DNA from: a virus
DNA: 64,000 nucleotides
Reading direction: 5' to 3' (one strand)
IMG/VR virus record: IMGVR_UViG_3300009370_001221
Span: 62,001 to 126,000 of that record
The notes under the pieces were generated by a model. The model had not been told where the DNA came from. It was given only the letters and a program-made list of their open reading frames with translations, and did not search any database. Positions 51,497 through 60,305 of the stretch are shown here, piece after piece (the first letter of the stretch is position 1; each line of letters begins with the position of its first letter). Both the position numbers and the translations under genes were made by a program.

Positions 51497-52603
51497 TTAA
51501 TTTAATCCCGCTAGCTTCTTGATATCAATAATGTTTGAAGTGGTGATATCGTTCTCTGGTTGAGTTTCTTCTTTGATTTTACGATCACCGGTAACTTCTT
51601 TCTTTACTGACTCAGTTAGTTTGCGTTTTATACCACTGCCATCGCCATTGATAACTGCTGGCAGGTACTTATCAAAAGATGCTTTAAGTTTTTCAGTTTG
51701 AACTGATTCAAGTAAACTTTCCATAATTTCTTTCTTATCCTTAGCCAATGGGTTAAGCATTTCTGAAAGAACTTCTTTCCTGTTTGCCTGATCATTAATC
51801 ATTCTAATTTCAATTTCTCTTGCTTCCACAAGAGCATCTTTTTCTGTTACTTCTTTACTTGCTTCCGCAAGTTCTTCTTCCTTATCGGAAAGTTGCTTCA
51901 TAAGCTTTGCTACTTCAGTCTTCTCATTTAAATATGAGTTAGCATATTCAGCGGCAAATGCTTCAAATAATTGACGTCCAAAATTACTCTCACGAGCACT
52001 CTGGATATCTTCTTTTAATTGTGACATTTCACCTTTAATAGTTTTGGTGACAGTCTCTTCCACCATCTTAGCACTACGCTCAATAAATGTCTTCTTAAGT
52101 TCTGCTAGTTTTGCTTTTGCTTCAGCAACTAACTTAACTTTTGTATCAATTACGTCCTGTTTGTCTTCATTGAATTCGACAATTTCTTCACTTAATGCTT
52201 TGATTACGAAATCCTCTAACTTACCAAATGCTTCAGTCTGCGAACCTCTGTCTGTGCGAAACTCTTGCATTTCATTTGTTAGATTTTTTGTTACGAATGT
52301 GTTAAGCATATCGGCATGCTCTTTAATTGCTGTCTTGTATGCAACTCGCTCAGCAACTACTGCTTGCTTATCCTCAACAAATTCTTGGATTTCTTGTTTT
52401 AGAGAATCTGTAACCATTGTATCTAGGGCTTCGACAATTGCTTCCTTATCGTGCTCATATCGTTGAGCAAACTCTTCACGGAGTTCCGTTTTATTTTGCT
52501 CAGTCGCTTCTGCCAACTTGGATTCCCAAGCCTCCTGAAGCTCATCTCTTGCTTCTTCTGAGATGAGATTGTTGTCGATAAGTGGTTTGAATACCTCTAT
52601 CAT
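51497..52603 (-). CDS. 22: prohead scaffold protein gp22
   Basis: A 368-residue, almost wholly helical, charged protein, which forms the inner core around which gp23 assembles. Coiled-coil heptads extend from about 10 to 280, with repeated units (KEIQEFVEDKQAVV, NEMQEFRTDRGSQT, EEIVEFNEDKQDVI). The C-terminus (ITTSNIIDIKKLAGLN) is short and conserved in form. T4 gp22 has 269 residues, so this is a longer type, common in marine phages. It is preceded by AGGAGAG and lies between gp21 and gp23. Confidence 0.92.
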   Translation of the reverse strand: MIEVFKPLIDNNLISEEARDELQEAWESKLAEATEQNKTELREEFAQRYEHDKEAIVEALDTMVTDSLKQEIQEFVEDKQAVVAERVAYKTAIKEHADMLNTFVTKNLTNEMQEFRTDRGSQTEAFGKLEDFVIKALSEEIVEFNEDKQDVIDTKVKLVAEAKAKLAELKKTFIERSAKMVEETVTKTIKGEMSQLKEDIQSARESNFGRQLFEAFAAEYANSYLNEKTEVAKLMKQLSDKEEELAEASKEVTEKDALVEAREIEIRMINDQANRKEVLSEMLNPLAKDKKEIMESLLESVQTEKLKASFDKYLPAVINGDGSGIKRKLTESVKKEVTGDRKIKEETQPENDITTSNIIDIKKLAGLN

Positions 52604-52612
52604 AATGCTCTC

Positions 52613-53236
52613 CTAAATTTTTAGGTCCTTTATGAGACGCAAAATCCCTTCTTTAAGGTACTTCTGCGCCTTTTGATTCTCACGTACTTCAGCTGCTACC
52701 TCTAACATCCTATGTCCGCCTCTCATATTGAGAAGGCCTTCATAAATTGCTGTTGGATATGCATCTGGAGCACTTGGTTGAGCCACTACATCAATAGTGA
52801 CTATTTCAAAATCTGACACATCTCCACTGGCTTCCTTCACATTTCCGGAACCCCTGGAGGATACTCCTAATTTAACACCTGACTCTAGCATTGTTTTGAC
52901 TAAATTACCCATTGGTGTTGGTAGGATTTTCATCTTACCATAACCATTAGGTCCGTCCATCCACATTTCTGTAACCATGTGGGAAACACGATCTAAATTA
53001 ATCTTTAAATCATCTGGATGGTCAACCTCGCCCAATACTGACATACCTTGATTGATTTGTTCATTTAATGTTGATACGGCGTCTTGTATTTCATTGACTG
53101 GATATACTCGTTTATTTGCATTCTTTACACCACCTTGAATACAAATGCCCTTCATAAATAGATCCTTACCTTCTGAATCAGTCTCGGTTACCATACGTGC
53201 TTGGTCAAATGTCAAGTGTTCTCTTAGATAAGTCAT
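52613..53236 (-). CDS. 21: prohead protease gp21
   Basis: A 207-residue serine protease that cleaves scaffold and capsid propeptides; T4 gp21 has 212. Catalytic residues are in VLGEVDHPDDLKINLDRVSHMV (His 73) and GVKLGVSSRGSGNV (Ser near 126-127). FMKGICIQGGVKNANKRVYPV and DFEIVTIDVVAQPSAPDA are family blocks. It lies between the acidic core protein and gp22. Probable cleavage targets are gp22, gp23, the core proteins and possibly the repeat proteins near gp17. Confidence 0.95.
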   Translation of the reverse strand: MTYLREHLTFDQARMVTETDSEGKDLFMKGICIQGGVKNANKRVYPVNEIQDAVSTLNEQINQGMSVLGEVDHPDDLKINLDRVSHMVTEMWMDGPNGYGKMKILPTPMGNLVKTMLESGVKLGVSSRGSGNVKEASGDVSDFEIVTIDVVAQPSAPDAYPTAIYEGLLNMRGGHRMLEVAAEVRENQKAQKYLKEGILRLIKDLKI

Positions 53237-53249
53237 CTTATATTATCCG

Positions 53250-53969
53250 TTACTTACTCTCGTTTTCAAGTGGTGCTTTTGTGTCCATACCACCCTTGTT
53301 TACACTTGGCGCGGCGCCGCCTGATTCCTCACCGCCGTGTCCCATCATACTGTTAGTTGATTTAATTTTTAGGTCACCACGGTTATGGCTCATTGCTGTA
53401 CCATCTGAGTCACCGCCTTTAGGGGCCGCAACTTTTTCAAGTGAAGCTTCGGTTAATTCTTCATCTGCTTCTTCTGCAACTTCTTCTTCGGCTTCTTCTA
53501 CTGGCTCTTCATCAGTTTCTACAGATTCAAAAGGAACTTCTTCCTCTGCTTCTGCTTCTGCTTCTGCTTCACCACCCATCAAAGCGTCAAATTCTGCTTG
53601 AAGTTCTGCAAAAGCAGCTTCAAGATCACTAATCCTTTCTTCGTTCTCTTCTGGACTTACTTCTTCTTCACCGCCTTCTTCGTCGGCTTCCATGTCCATA
53701 ACATCTTCAAGTTCATCACCAGCATCTTCTAGTGACATACCTTCTTCGTCGCCTTCAATATCGGAAACAAAATCTTCAACTTCGTTATCGGAAACTGCTT
53801 CTTCTACTTCTTCAATTTCCTCTTCGATAGCTTCTAAATCTTGCTCATCAATCAAGCCTTCATAAATCTCACGAGACTTATCCACAATAATTTCATGGAA
53901 AAGCTCTTTGGCTTTATCTTGCTCTTCATTGATAATAAAATCAAGCAACTGTTCAAATTTATTACTCAT
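53250..53969 (-). CDS. acidic prohead core-type protein
   Basis: A 239-residue protein that is extremely rich in glutamate and aspartate. The N-terminus NKFEQLLDFIINEEQDKAKELFHEIIVDKSREIYEGL is a helical, conserved-looking unit found in core proteins of marine T4-like phages. The middle is acidic (EAIEEEIEEVEEAVS and EAEAEAEEEV), with a coiled-coil around AAFAELQAEFDALM. It takes the place of gp67/gp68 next to gp21 and probably fills the prohead core, to be degraded on maturation. It has a good AGGAG ribosome site and a leader of about 130 AT-rich bases (53970-54098) without a clear gene. Confidence 0.8.
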   Translation of the reverse strand: MSNKFEQLLDFIINEEQDKAKELFHEIIVDKSREIYEGLIDEQDLEAIEEEIEEVEEAVSDNEVEDFVSDIEGDEEGMSLEDAGDELEDVMDMEADEEGGEEEVSPEENEERISDLEAAFAELQAEFDALMGGEAEAEAEAEEEVPFESVETDEEPVEEAEEEVAEEADEELTEASLEKVAAPKGGDSDGTAMSHNRGDLKIKSTNSMMGHGGEESGGAAPSVNKGGMDTKAPLENESK

Positions 53970-54098
53970 AGCGAAATCACTCCTTTTAATATTTCATAAA
54001 GGTACAAATTACAAATATATAATTATATTTAATAATAATTTGCTAATATACTTGATTATAAGGGTAAAATGAGTGAAAAGGGGAGAAAAAGGGTAATT

Positions 54099-54344
54099 TT
54101 ACATAGGTGCCGCTGGTGCAGGAGCATATTGTATTGCATATTGCTCTTCATCTTGTAATTGCTCGGATGCACGTAATTCTTGCATTCGACGAATTTTATT
54201 AATTTGCTTCAACGTTAAACGAGTTTTTCGTGTATCGTCTTTTTTCATTACAGTTTGGTCAGCAGAAGGATCATAACGTGAATGTTTATCATCCTTGTCA
54301 TGTTCTTGCATTTTAACATCTGTAAAAATTTCTAGTAAAATCAT
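54099..54344 (-). CDS. small basic core-type protein after gp20
   Basis: An 81-residue protein. DDTRKTRLTLKQINKIRRMQELRASEQLQDEEQYAIQYAPAPAAP has the form of the small protein that follows gp20 in marine T4-like phages, a position where T4 has the core protein gp67. It has a charged N-terminus and a Pro/Ala tail. No ribosome site; AATAAATA is five bases before its ATG. Its role in the prohead core is inferred from place. Confidence 0.75.
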   Translation of the reverse strand: MILLEIFTDVKMQEHDKDDKHSRYDPSADQTVMKKDDTRKTRLTLKQINKIRRMQELRASEQLQDEEQYAIQYAPAPAAPM

Positions 54345-54349
54345 ATTAG

Positions 54350-54357
54350 TATTTATT
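54350..54357 (-). promoter_or_regulatory. late-type promoter abutting start codon (AATAAATA)
   Basis: Read leftward: AATAAATA-CTAAT-ATG. It overlaps the TAA stop of gp20, the same organisation as at gp13. Seven of 8 bases match the T4 consensus. Confidence 0.6.
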
Positions 54358-56035
54358 AAACCGGTGCTGGTTCCGTTGGTGCTACTTCAGGCGCGCCAGG
54401 TGCCATACCAGGTTCTTCACCTTCCATACCTTCCATGCCTTCTTCCATAGGAGGTTCAGGTATCTCAGCCATAGCCATATCACTTTCCAATCCACCTGGA
54501 GTAATACCAATGGACCTCATATCCGATCCTTCAACAGAAGCATTTACTGAATTACCAGTTTCTTCTTGCCACATTTTTGTATTTTCTGCTAACTCTTCTT
54601 CAGTTAAACCAAGATAACGTTGCATCATAAAACGTTTACTCATATATGGCAACGCTTCTAATTGAGTAAATGCTGAAATCTTTGTATTATCCAACTCTGC
54701 TTGTCTATATGATGCAAAGTTTTGTGGTTCATTAAATTTAACTTCAAAAATACTATTATCAATATTAATACCACGTGTTTTTATAAACAACTTAAACTCA
54801 TCATCAATTACTGCGGCAACTATTTGTTGTAATCTCTTACAATATTCGTTAAATCTATATTCTTGTATTAATGCTGTACCAACTCTACCATCTGAAAAAG
54901 CTGCAACACCTTCATCTGGACCTGTTGGCAAATAACTACTTGGTATGCGTAGTGCTCTATACATCTTGTTAGTAAAGAATTTTAAGTCATCAATTTGACC
55001 TAAGTTCTCACCACCTGGTAATGTTTCAACTTTACTACCACGTCCTTCACCTGTTTGTGGGAAAAAGTAATCTTCCATAATGGATAATGGATTATATGTT
55101 GAATCCATCATTTTAGTACCGCCGCCAGTTGTTGTAGGAATTCTACGTTGGTGTATTTCGTTTTTAACACGCTCTACAAAACCCATAGCCATATGGGAAG
55201 GCATGTTACCTACATCAATATAAAATACTCTACGCTCTGGTGCTCTTTGTACTCTGTATATAATAATAGCATCTTCAAGCAATTCTTTTTGTTTATAAGT
55301 TTTAAAAATATTTTCTAAAATACTATTACCAAATGGCCAACTTCCATCCATCTCTTCTGTCATACTAATATGAACAATGTGCTGTGCATCTACAGCAACA
55401 GACTTCTTACCATAACTATATTTTGCTGAGTCTGCTAATGTTTGTTGTGTTTGATGTCCTTGCCTACTGGTTAAGTTAGGAATTGTACTACCTGTTGTAT
55501 CCTTTTCAGTAACTGCAAGTGTTTCAAAATTAATTGCTAAATCACGAATTGTATACTGTTCAATTTCTCGCCCAGCACTTTCATCAACAACAATTTTTTC
55601 TACTTTAGCACTATCTACAAAATGCCATTTTTGTGTTTCAGGATCTCTAATAAAAACTTGGTCACCATATTTTAACACATTACGAAATAATTTAAATACC
55701 TTACGTTCAAACCCTTGCAAGTTATACCAATGTCGTAATTGTGTTTGTAAGATGTCTACTTCTGTATCTGTAGCATCTTCATGATAATGCACGTGAAAAG
55801 CGATACCAGATTCAGTATTAGATTGTGTACAAAATTCAGCAAGGATATCTAGTGCTGAATTAACCTCACTATCTTGATCCATACCATCGTATTGAATATA
55901 ACGTTCGATACGGTTAGGATGTCCTGAATATACTTCAGGTAATACTGAACTGTAGTTTTTAAAACCTACGTCTGGTGTGCCGTTACGTAATGGAACTACG
56001 TTATTTGGCTGTGTAAAATATTTTTTCCAAGTCAT
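54356..56035 (-). CDS. 20: portal vertex protein gp20
   Basis: A 559-residue portal; T4 gp20 has 524. It forms the dodecameric DNA gate and starts head assembly. RIERYIQYDGMDQDSEVNSALDILAEFCTQ, FRNVLKYGDQVFIRD, IIYRVQRAPERRVFYIDVGNMP, YNPLSIMEDYFFPQTGEGRGSKVETLPGGENLGQIDDLKFFTNKMYRALRIPSSYL and the later RYLGLTEEEL are strongly conserved gp20 blocks. The C-terminal 60 residues are acidic, with Gly/Pro/Glu. It starts the head operon together with the tape-measure-like gene 60 bases upstream. Confidence 0.97.
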   Translation of the reverse strand: MTWKKYFTQPNNVVPLRNGTPDVGFKNYSSVLPEVYSGHPNRIERYIQYDGMDQDSEVNSALDILAEFCTQSNTESGIAFHVHYHEDATDTEVDILQTQLRHWYNLQGFERKVFKLFRNVLKYGDQVFIRDPETQKWHFVDSAKVEKIVVDESAGREIEQYTIRDLAINFETLAVTEKDTTGSTIPNLTSRQGHQTQQTLADSAKYSYGKKSVAVDAQHIVHISMTEEMDGSWPFGNSILENIFKTYKQKELLEDAIIIYRVQRAPERRVFYIDVGNMPSHMAMGFVERVKNEIHQRRIPTTTGGGTKMMDSTYNPLSIMEDYFFPQTGEGRGSKVETLPGGENLGQIDDLKFFTNKMYRALRIPSSYLPTGPDEGVAAFSDGRVGTALIQEYRFNEYCKRLQQIVAAVIDDEFKLFIKTRGINIDNSIFEVKFNEPQNFASYRQAELDNTKISAFTQLEALPYMSKRFMMQRYLGLTEEELAENTKMWQEETGNSVNASVEGSDMRSIGITPGGLESDMAMAEIPEPPMEEGMEGMEGEEPGMAPGAPEVAPTEPAPV

Positions 56036-56094
56036 TAAGTTATTCTCTACTACTATTTACCCTATTTTCATTATATTGCTGTCCAATTTGATTA

Positions 56095-58494
56095 TCAAGT
56101 ATATGTATCATTACCCAAGGCTTGCCGAGACTCGGCCATAAGGAAATCTCCCGGGCCGATAGTGACGTCACCCTTAGTCTTTGCTAAATTATCTGAACCA
56201 CCATTATTGCCTCTTTCCATTATAATAAGCTGTCTATTCAATATGGCAAGTTGTTCTTTGCTTGTCGATAATTGCTGGCTGGCTATATCATTCTTGGCTC
56301 CATCAGCTGAAGCAATTCCTTGAGATTGTGTAACTTCTTTTGTAGTTTTCGCGTTGGCGATCGCCTCAGCTCTAGCAACTCCATAAGATTGTATAACTTG
56401 ATCTGTGACTTGTCTTGTACTTAACTGCTGTCGAGGACCTCTGCCCGCTCGCGCCTTATCCATTTCTGCTTGTGTCATGCCAGTCAATTCCAATGCTCTT
56501 TCATTAACTAAAGTAGCAACAGCGGCGCCAGCATCAAGATTTGCATTTCCAGTTGCGGCGAGTTCTTCTTTTATTTTTCTAATTGCAGCTTCTGCTGGGA
56601 TTGCTCCGTTCAATACCGCATTACCAAGATCTCGTTTTTCTAATGCTTCCGTTAAGTCTTCTTGAGACATCCCGGGGCGGGCCGTGAAAAGATCACGGAG
56701 ATTTTCAAATACCGTGTCGAAGGAATAAAAATTACCACCATGACCACCACCATACGAACCATCATTAACTGCCGGAGCTTCTATTCGCATCATTAATAAA
56801 TGCTCAATACTACTAAGAATTGTTTCATAACCACGTGTCCCGAGTTTAAGTGCCTCGCCGGACATTGGCATCAAAGATTTCGCACCGCCTCGGCCGTAAC
56901 CCGTTATTAATTCATGAACAGCAGTACCTGCCAAATCTACAAGTTGTTCCATCATTGCTTTACTTTGTAATAAACGAGTTGCATCATCATACACTCTTTG
57001 ACCACCCTCAACATAAACACCCAATGTTTTATTACGCGCTTCAGTTATAGCAGTAGTCAACTTATCCATTGCAGTAATTTCTTTATCCATTGCTTCAAGA
57101 ATTGCTTGATTTTTCAACGTTGCTTCATTTGTTGCTGTATACAAATTACCAAAACTTGCGCCAACTAATCCACCTGCTTTTGCTAGTGGTAGTAACAGAT
57201 CTCGAGTTTCCATAGCAGCTTGGCCAAGATCGCCCATATACGATTCTAATATGTCAGCCGCGGCTGAACCACCAGCAGATGCTGTTTCACCTGCCATATC
57301 ACTAATAACACCACCTAATGATGTGGACATTAATTTTCTAGCTGCATCTCCAACTGGAACAACACCTGCTAATCTTGCTTTAAATAATTCAGATGCGTCT
57401 TTACCATATGTGTTTTCTACAAATGCTAATTGTGCTTTTGCGGCAGCTGCCTGATCTGCATCCATATCCAATAATGTAGCACTAAATTGAGCATCTTGTG
57501 CTTTTTGTTTCATCTCTTTAGCAAGGGTTTCTCTACTCTTACCGGTAAGTTTGGATAGTTGATCTAACTGAGCAATATATTCAGCAGTTATTTCAGATCT
57601 TTTTATGGCATCTTGGCCATCTTGCATACCTCGCAACTTAGATGCAAAAACTTGATCACCCATTAATTCAGTAAGCAAATTCATAGATTCTTTTGGTGCT
57701 ACGCCCATCATTTTCATTGTTTTAGAATAAGATTGACCACTATCTGCATATCCCTCCACAGTGGACATCATTGCTTCTTGCATATCTACCATGGTTTCAG
57801 CACCCATATCAGCCATACCACCAAATTTTGCCATTACTTTAGAACCTTGTACCATAGCCATGCCAAATTCAGCCATGTCCATACGTGTTCTACCAGCCAT
57901 GCCACCAACCTTTGCTAAATCACCGCTGAGAGTCATACCTGCCTGAGACATTACTTTCCAAGTTTTATATGAATCATCTATATAATCTTCAAGGGCGAGT
58001 GTAGTCGCGCCCAAACCCATCATGGCTATTCGGCCTAGGCCTACGCTTTTCGCTAACCCTCCAAAAGCCGCCGCAAATTTTCCTGTTTTAAATACTTCTG
58101 TAAACTTTTTGATTCCACCAACCGCTCCAGCAACTGATTGGCTGAGCGCACCTGCGCCTATACCTATACCTCCAGCTATGTGCTCAACACTCTCGGTTAT
58201 ACTGTTTGTAGTAAAACCAACACTATCTTTTAACTTTTGTGCTGTTGCTGATAACGAAGTACTGTAACCAGCGGCGGCTGATTCCATTGTACTTACGGCA
58301 GTAACAAAGCCACTAGCTGCTCGTCCAGCTCTGGCAGTACCAGATGCTAAATCACCTAATCCAGATTCAGCACGGCCAGCTGCTCTACTTACGTCATATA
58401 ATCCTTTAGATGCAGAACTAGCACCACCACTTACCTGAGCAAATAGGCTATCTATTCTTTGTTTAGTTTCTCGTAAAATTGCGTCATCTGCCAT
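56095..58494 (-). CDS. tape-measure-like tail protein
   Basis: A 799-residue, Ala/Gly/Met-rich, mostly helical protein. A hydrophobic section (IGIGAGALSQSVAGAVGG and GLGRIAMMGLGATTLAL, about 110-170) is typical of tape-measure proteins. MADDAILRETKQRIDSLFAQ and the later EQLAILNRQLIIMER are coiled-coil. It could be the equivalent of T4 gp29 (590 residues), which sets tail length and is ejected with DNA, but no motif proves it. It has an exact TATAAATA promoter and is upstream of gp20. Confidence 0.7.
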   Translation of the reverse strand: MADDAILRETKQRIDSLFAQVSGGASSASKGLYDVSRAAGRAESGLGDLASGTARAGRAASGFVTAVSTMESAAAGYSTSLSATAQKLKDSVGFTTNSITESVEHIAGGIGIGAGALSQSVAGAVGGIKKFTEVFKTGKFAAAFGGLAKSVGLGRIAMMGLGATTLALEDYIDDSYKTWKVMSQAGMTLSGDLAKVGGMAGRTRMDMAEFGMAMVQGSKVMAKFGGMADMGAETMVDMQEAMMSTVEGYADSGQSYSKTMKMMGVAPKESMNLLTELMGDQVFASKLRGMQDGQDAIKRSEITAEYIAQLDQLSKLTGKSRETLAKEMKQKAQDAQFSATLLDMDADQAAAAKAQLAFVENTYGKDASELFKARLAGVVPVGDAARKLMSTSLGGVISDMAGETASAGGSAAADILESYMGDLGQAAMETRDLLLPLAKAGGLVGASFGNLYTATNEATLKNQAILEAMDKEITAMDKLTTAITEARNKTLGVYVEGGQRVYDDATRLLQSKAMMEQLVDLAGTAVHELITGYGRGGAKSLMPMSGEALKLGTRGYETILSSIEHLLMMRIEAPAVNDGSYGGGHGGNFYSFDTVFENLRDLFTARPGMSQEDLTEALEKRDLGNAVLNGAIPAEAAIRKIKEELAATGNANLDAGAAVATLVNERALELTGMTQAEMDKARAGRGPRQQLSTRQVTDQVIQSYGVARAEAIANAKTTKEVTQSQGIASADGAKNDIASQQLSTSKEQLAILNRQLIIMERGNNGGSDNLAKTKGDVTIGPGDFLMAESRQALGNDTYT

Positions 58495-58544
58495 AATAAT
58501 ATGCGTAGTTTATAATTTATAGTAAATATAGTATAATATTGTAT

Positions 58545-58552
58545 TATTTATA
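58545..58552 (-). promoter_or_regulatory. T4 late promoter (TATAAATA) of the head operon
   Basis: An exact TATAAATA, read leftward, 50 bases before the ATG of the tape-measure-like gene. It lies in the divergent gap with gp26. A TATAAT (58532-58537) on the plus strand could serve gp26, but has no good -35 box. Confidence 0.75.
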
Positions 58553-58575
58553 CATTTAGATTTAGAGGATTTCAA

Positions 58576-59424
58576 ATGAGTGAGACCAGTCGTTTAGCAC
58601 AGTTTTATAGACAACCAGAAATTTATATTACATTACCAGGTGCTCAATTCTATCCAGAAGGAACTTTGGAAATAGGAGCAACAGGCGAGATACCAGTATT
58701 TCCAATGACAGCAAAGGATGATATTGCTATTAAAACACCTGATGCATTAATTTCTGGAGAAGCGGTAGTACAAGTTATATCTAGTTGTATTCCATCAATA
58801 AAGGATCCATGGCAAATGCCTGCAACTGATGTAGATTTTGCATTAATCGCAATTAGAATAGCATCATTTGGTAATGAAATGCTTTTAGATAATTTATGCT
58901 CTAATGAAGAATGCAATGAAGAATTTCAAGTAGGAGTTGATTTAAACCCTTATATTGAACATTTAGGTAATATTAATATTTCATATGACTCATCAGTTAT
59001 ATCATATGGCGAGTTAAAAGTACATATAAAACCATTAACATATAAAGATTTATCTATTATACAACGGCGTTCATTTGAAGAGCAACGAGCAATGGATGCA
59101 GCTCAACAAATGGAAGATGTATCAGAAGAAGAAAGACAAGAAATGTATCAGAGAATTCTCAATAATTTAACTGAATTAAATATTTCTTCACTAACATCAG
59201 GAGTACAAGGCATAGAATTACCTGATGGCCAAGTTATAACTAACAAACAAGAAATTGTAGATTTTGTCAATAATACTAGTATTAAATTATATAGAAAAAT
59301 TACTGACACAATACAACAAATTAGAGAAAACGTAGAACTTGATCCTATTGATGCACAATGCCCAGAATGTAAAAATACAATGAAAGTTCCACTATTATTT
59401 GATTATGCAAATTTTTTCGTTTAA
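58576..59424 (+). CDS. 26: baseplate hub protein gp26-like
   Basis: A 282-residue protein of the T4 baseplate gp26 family, which in T4 helps build the central hub. LPGAQFYPEGTLEIGATGEIPVFPMTAKDDIAIKTPDALISGEAVVQVISSCIP is the conserved opening. LCSNEECNEEF (about 111-120) and AQCPECKNTMKVP (about 263-275) give four cysteines for a likely zinc site. GELKVHIKPLTYKDLSIIQRR is a middle block. AGAGGATTT precedes the start as a ribosome site. The next gene is 11 bases downstream. Confidence 0.85.
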   Translation: MSETSRLAQFYRQPEIYITLPGAQFYPEGTLEIGATGEIPVFPMTAKDDIAIKTPDALISGEAVVQVISSCIPSIKDPWQMPATDVDFALIAIRIASFGNEMLLDNLCSNEECNEEFQVGVDLNPYIEHLGNINISYDSSVISYGELKVHIKPLTYKDLSIIQRRSFEEQRAMDAAQQMEDVSEEERQEMYQRILNNLTELNISSLTSGVQGIELPDGQVITNKQEIVDFVNNTSIKLYRKITDTIQQIRENVELDPIDAQCPECKNTMKVPLLFDYANFFV

Positions 59425-59435
59425 AGCTGCTGTCA

Positions 59436-59648
59436 ATGGATTATAATGAAGTCGTGACCTTGATAAATGATTATGAACAAGAAACAAGAAGTATAAAACG
59501 CCTATGCTTCAAACTTGCTTGGCATATGCGCGGTGGTATGACTATGGAAGAAATGTATAACACTAGTTTTAATGATAGACAAATCATAGCAGAATTAATA
59601 GAAGAAAATATGCAAACAACAAAAGATTCAGGGTTGCCTTATTTTTAA
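59436..59648 (+). CDS. small hub-associated protein (gp51-like position)
   Basis: A 70-residue helical protein (NEVVTLINDYEQETRSIKRLCFKLAWHMRGGMTMEEMYN, DRQIIAELIEENMQTTKDSGLPYF). A small protein with the same WxMRGG core and a final LPYF/PFF follows gp26 in marine T4-like phages, where it is annotated as a hub assembly catalyst (gp51). The match to T4 gp51, which is much longer, is not obvious, so the role is uncertain. Confidence 0.7.
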   Translation: MDYNEVVTLINDYEQETRSIKRLCFKLAWHMRGGMTMEEMYNTSFNDRQIIAELIEENMQTTKDSGLPYF

Positions 59649-59756
59649 GAAATACTTACTTTATTTTCACGCCAGCTGGCTAAATATTAATACTACACCC
59701 GTAGAAAAACCCCGCTGTAAAATCCCCACAATAATTCTGATCATAGGAGGTAAAAA

Positions 59757-60305
59757 ATGACAAACGACATTATTGAACAAAATAAAATCATCGACGCTTT
59801 ATACGATTGGATCAATAACTTTGTAGCAAAAAAGCACAAAGAGTTTGGTAATTTGCCAGCATGTCCTTATGCTCAAGCGGCGTTAAGAGACAATACAATG
59901 AAAGTTGAAATTGTTTATGATGACTTGCTTAACAAGTTAAAGGAAATTGGTAATACTTGGACAGATGAAGGTGTTGAAATTATAGCAGTAATTACACCTA
60001 CAGAAAGATACTCCGCTGAGGAGTTTACAAAAATTTCAGATGAAATCAACGATTACTTAATGCCTATGAATTTAGTAGCATTAGATGATCACCCACATAA
60101 CGTTGAAACGCACGAAGGTTTAGAATTAAACTTCGGCAAAGCGGCTTTGTTTCTAGTGGCAAGGCTTGATGTTTTAAACTCCGCATCACTAGCACTCGCA
60201 AAAAATACAGACTACTATAAAAGTTGGACAAAAGAACATTTAAATTGGGTCACACTATGGCGTTTCGAATCTACGCCAGAAGAATTTAAAAAATATATTG
60301 ATTAA
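59757..60305 (+). CDS. 182-residue hypothetical protein, weakly DUF1415-like
   Basis: Unknown function. LYDWINNFVAKKHKEFGNLPACPYAQAAL (14-42) and the later VEIIAVITPTERYSAEEFTKISDEINDYLMPMNLVALDDHP recall the pattern of DUF1415 proteins (W...LCPFA...HP), but this is weak. There is one cysteine, in the ACPYAQ motif. The ribosome site is the strongest in the window (AGGAGGT, 7 bases before ATG), which suggests high expression. The 108-base gap upstream has no clear promoter. Its end overlaps the convergent transferase-like gene by 4 bases. Confidence 0.72.
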   Translation: MTNDIIEQNKIIDALYDWINNFVAKKHKEFGNLPACPYAQAALRDNTMKVEIVYDDLLNKLKEIGNTWTDEGVEIIAVITPTERYSAEEFTKISDEINDYLMPMNLVALDDHPHNVETHEGLELNFGKAALFLVARLDVLNSASLALAKNTDYYKSWTKEHLNWVTLWRFESTPEEFKKYID

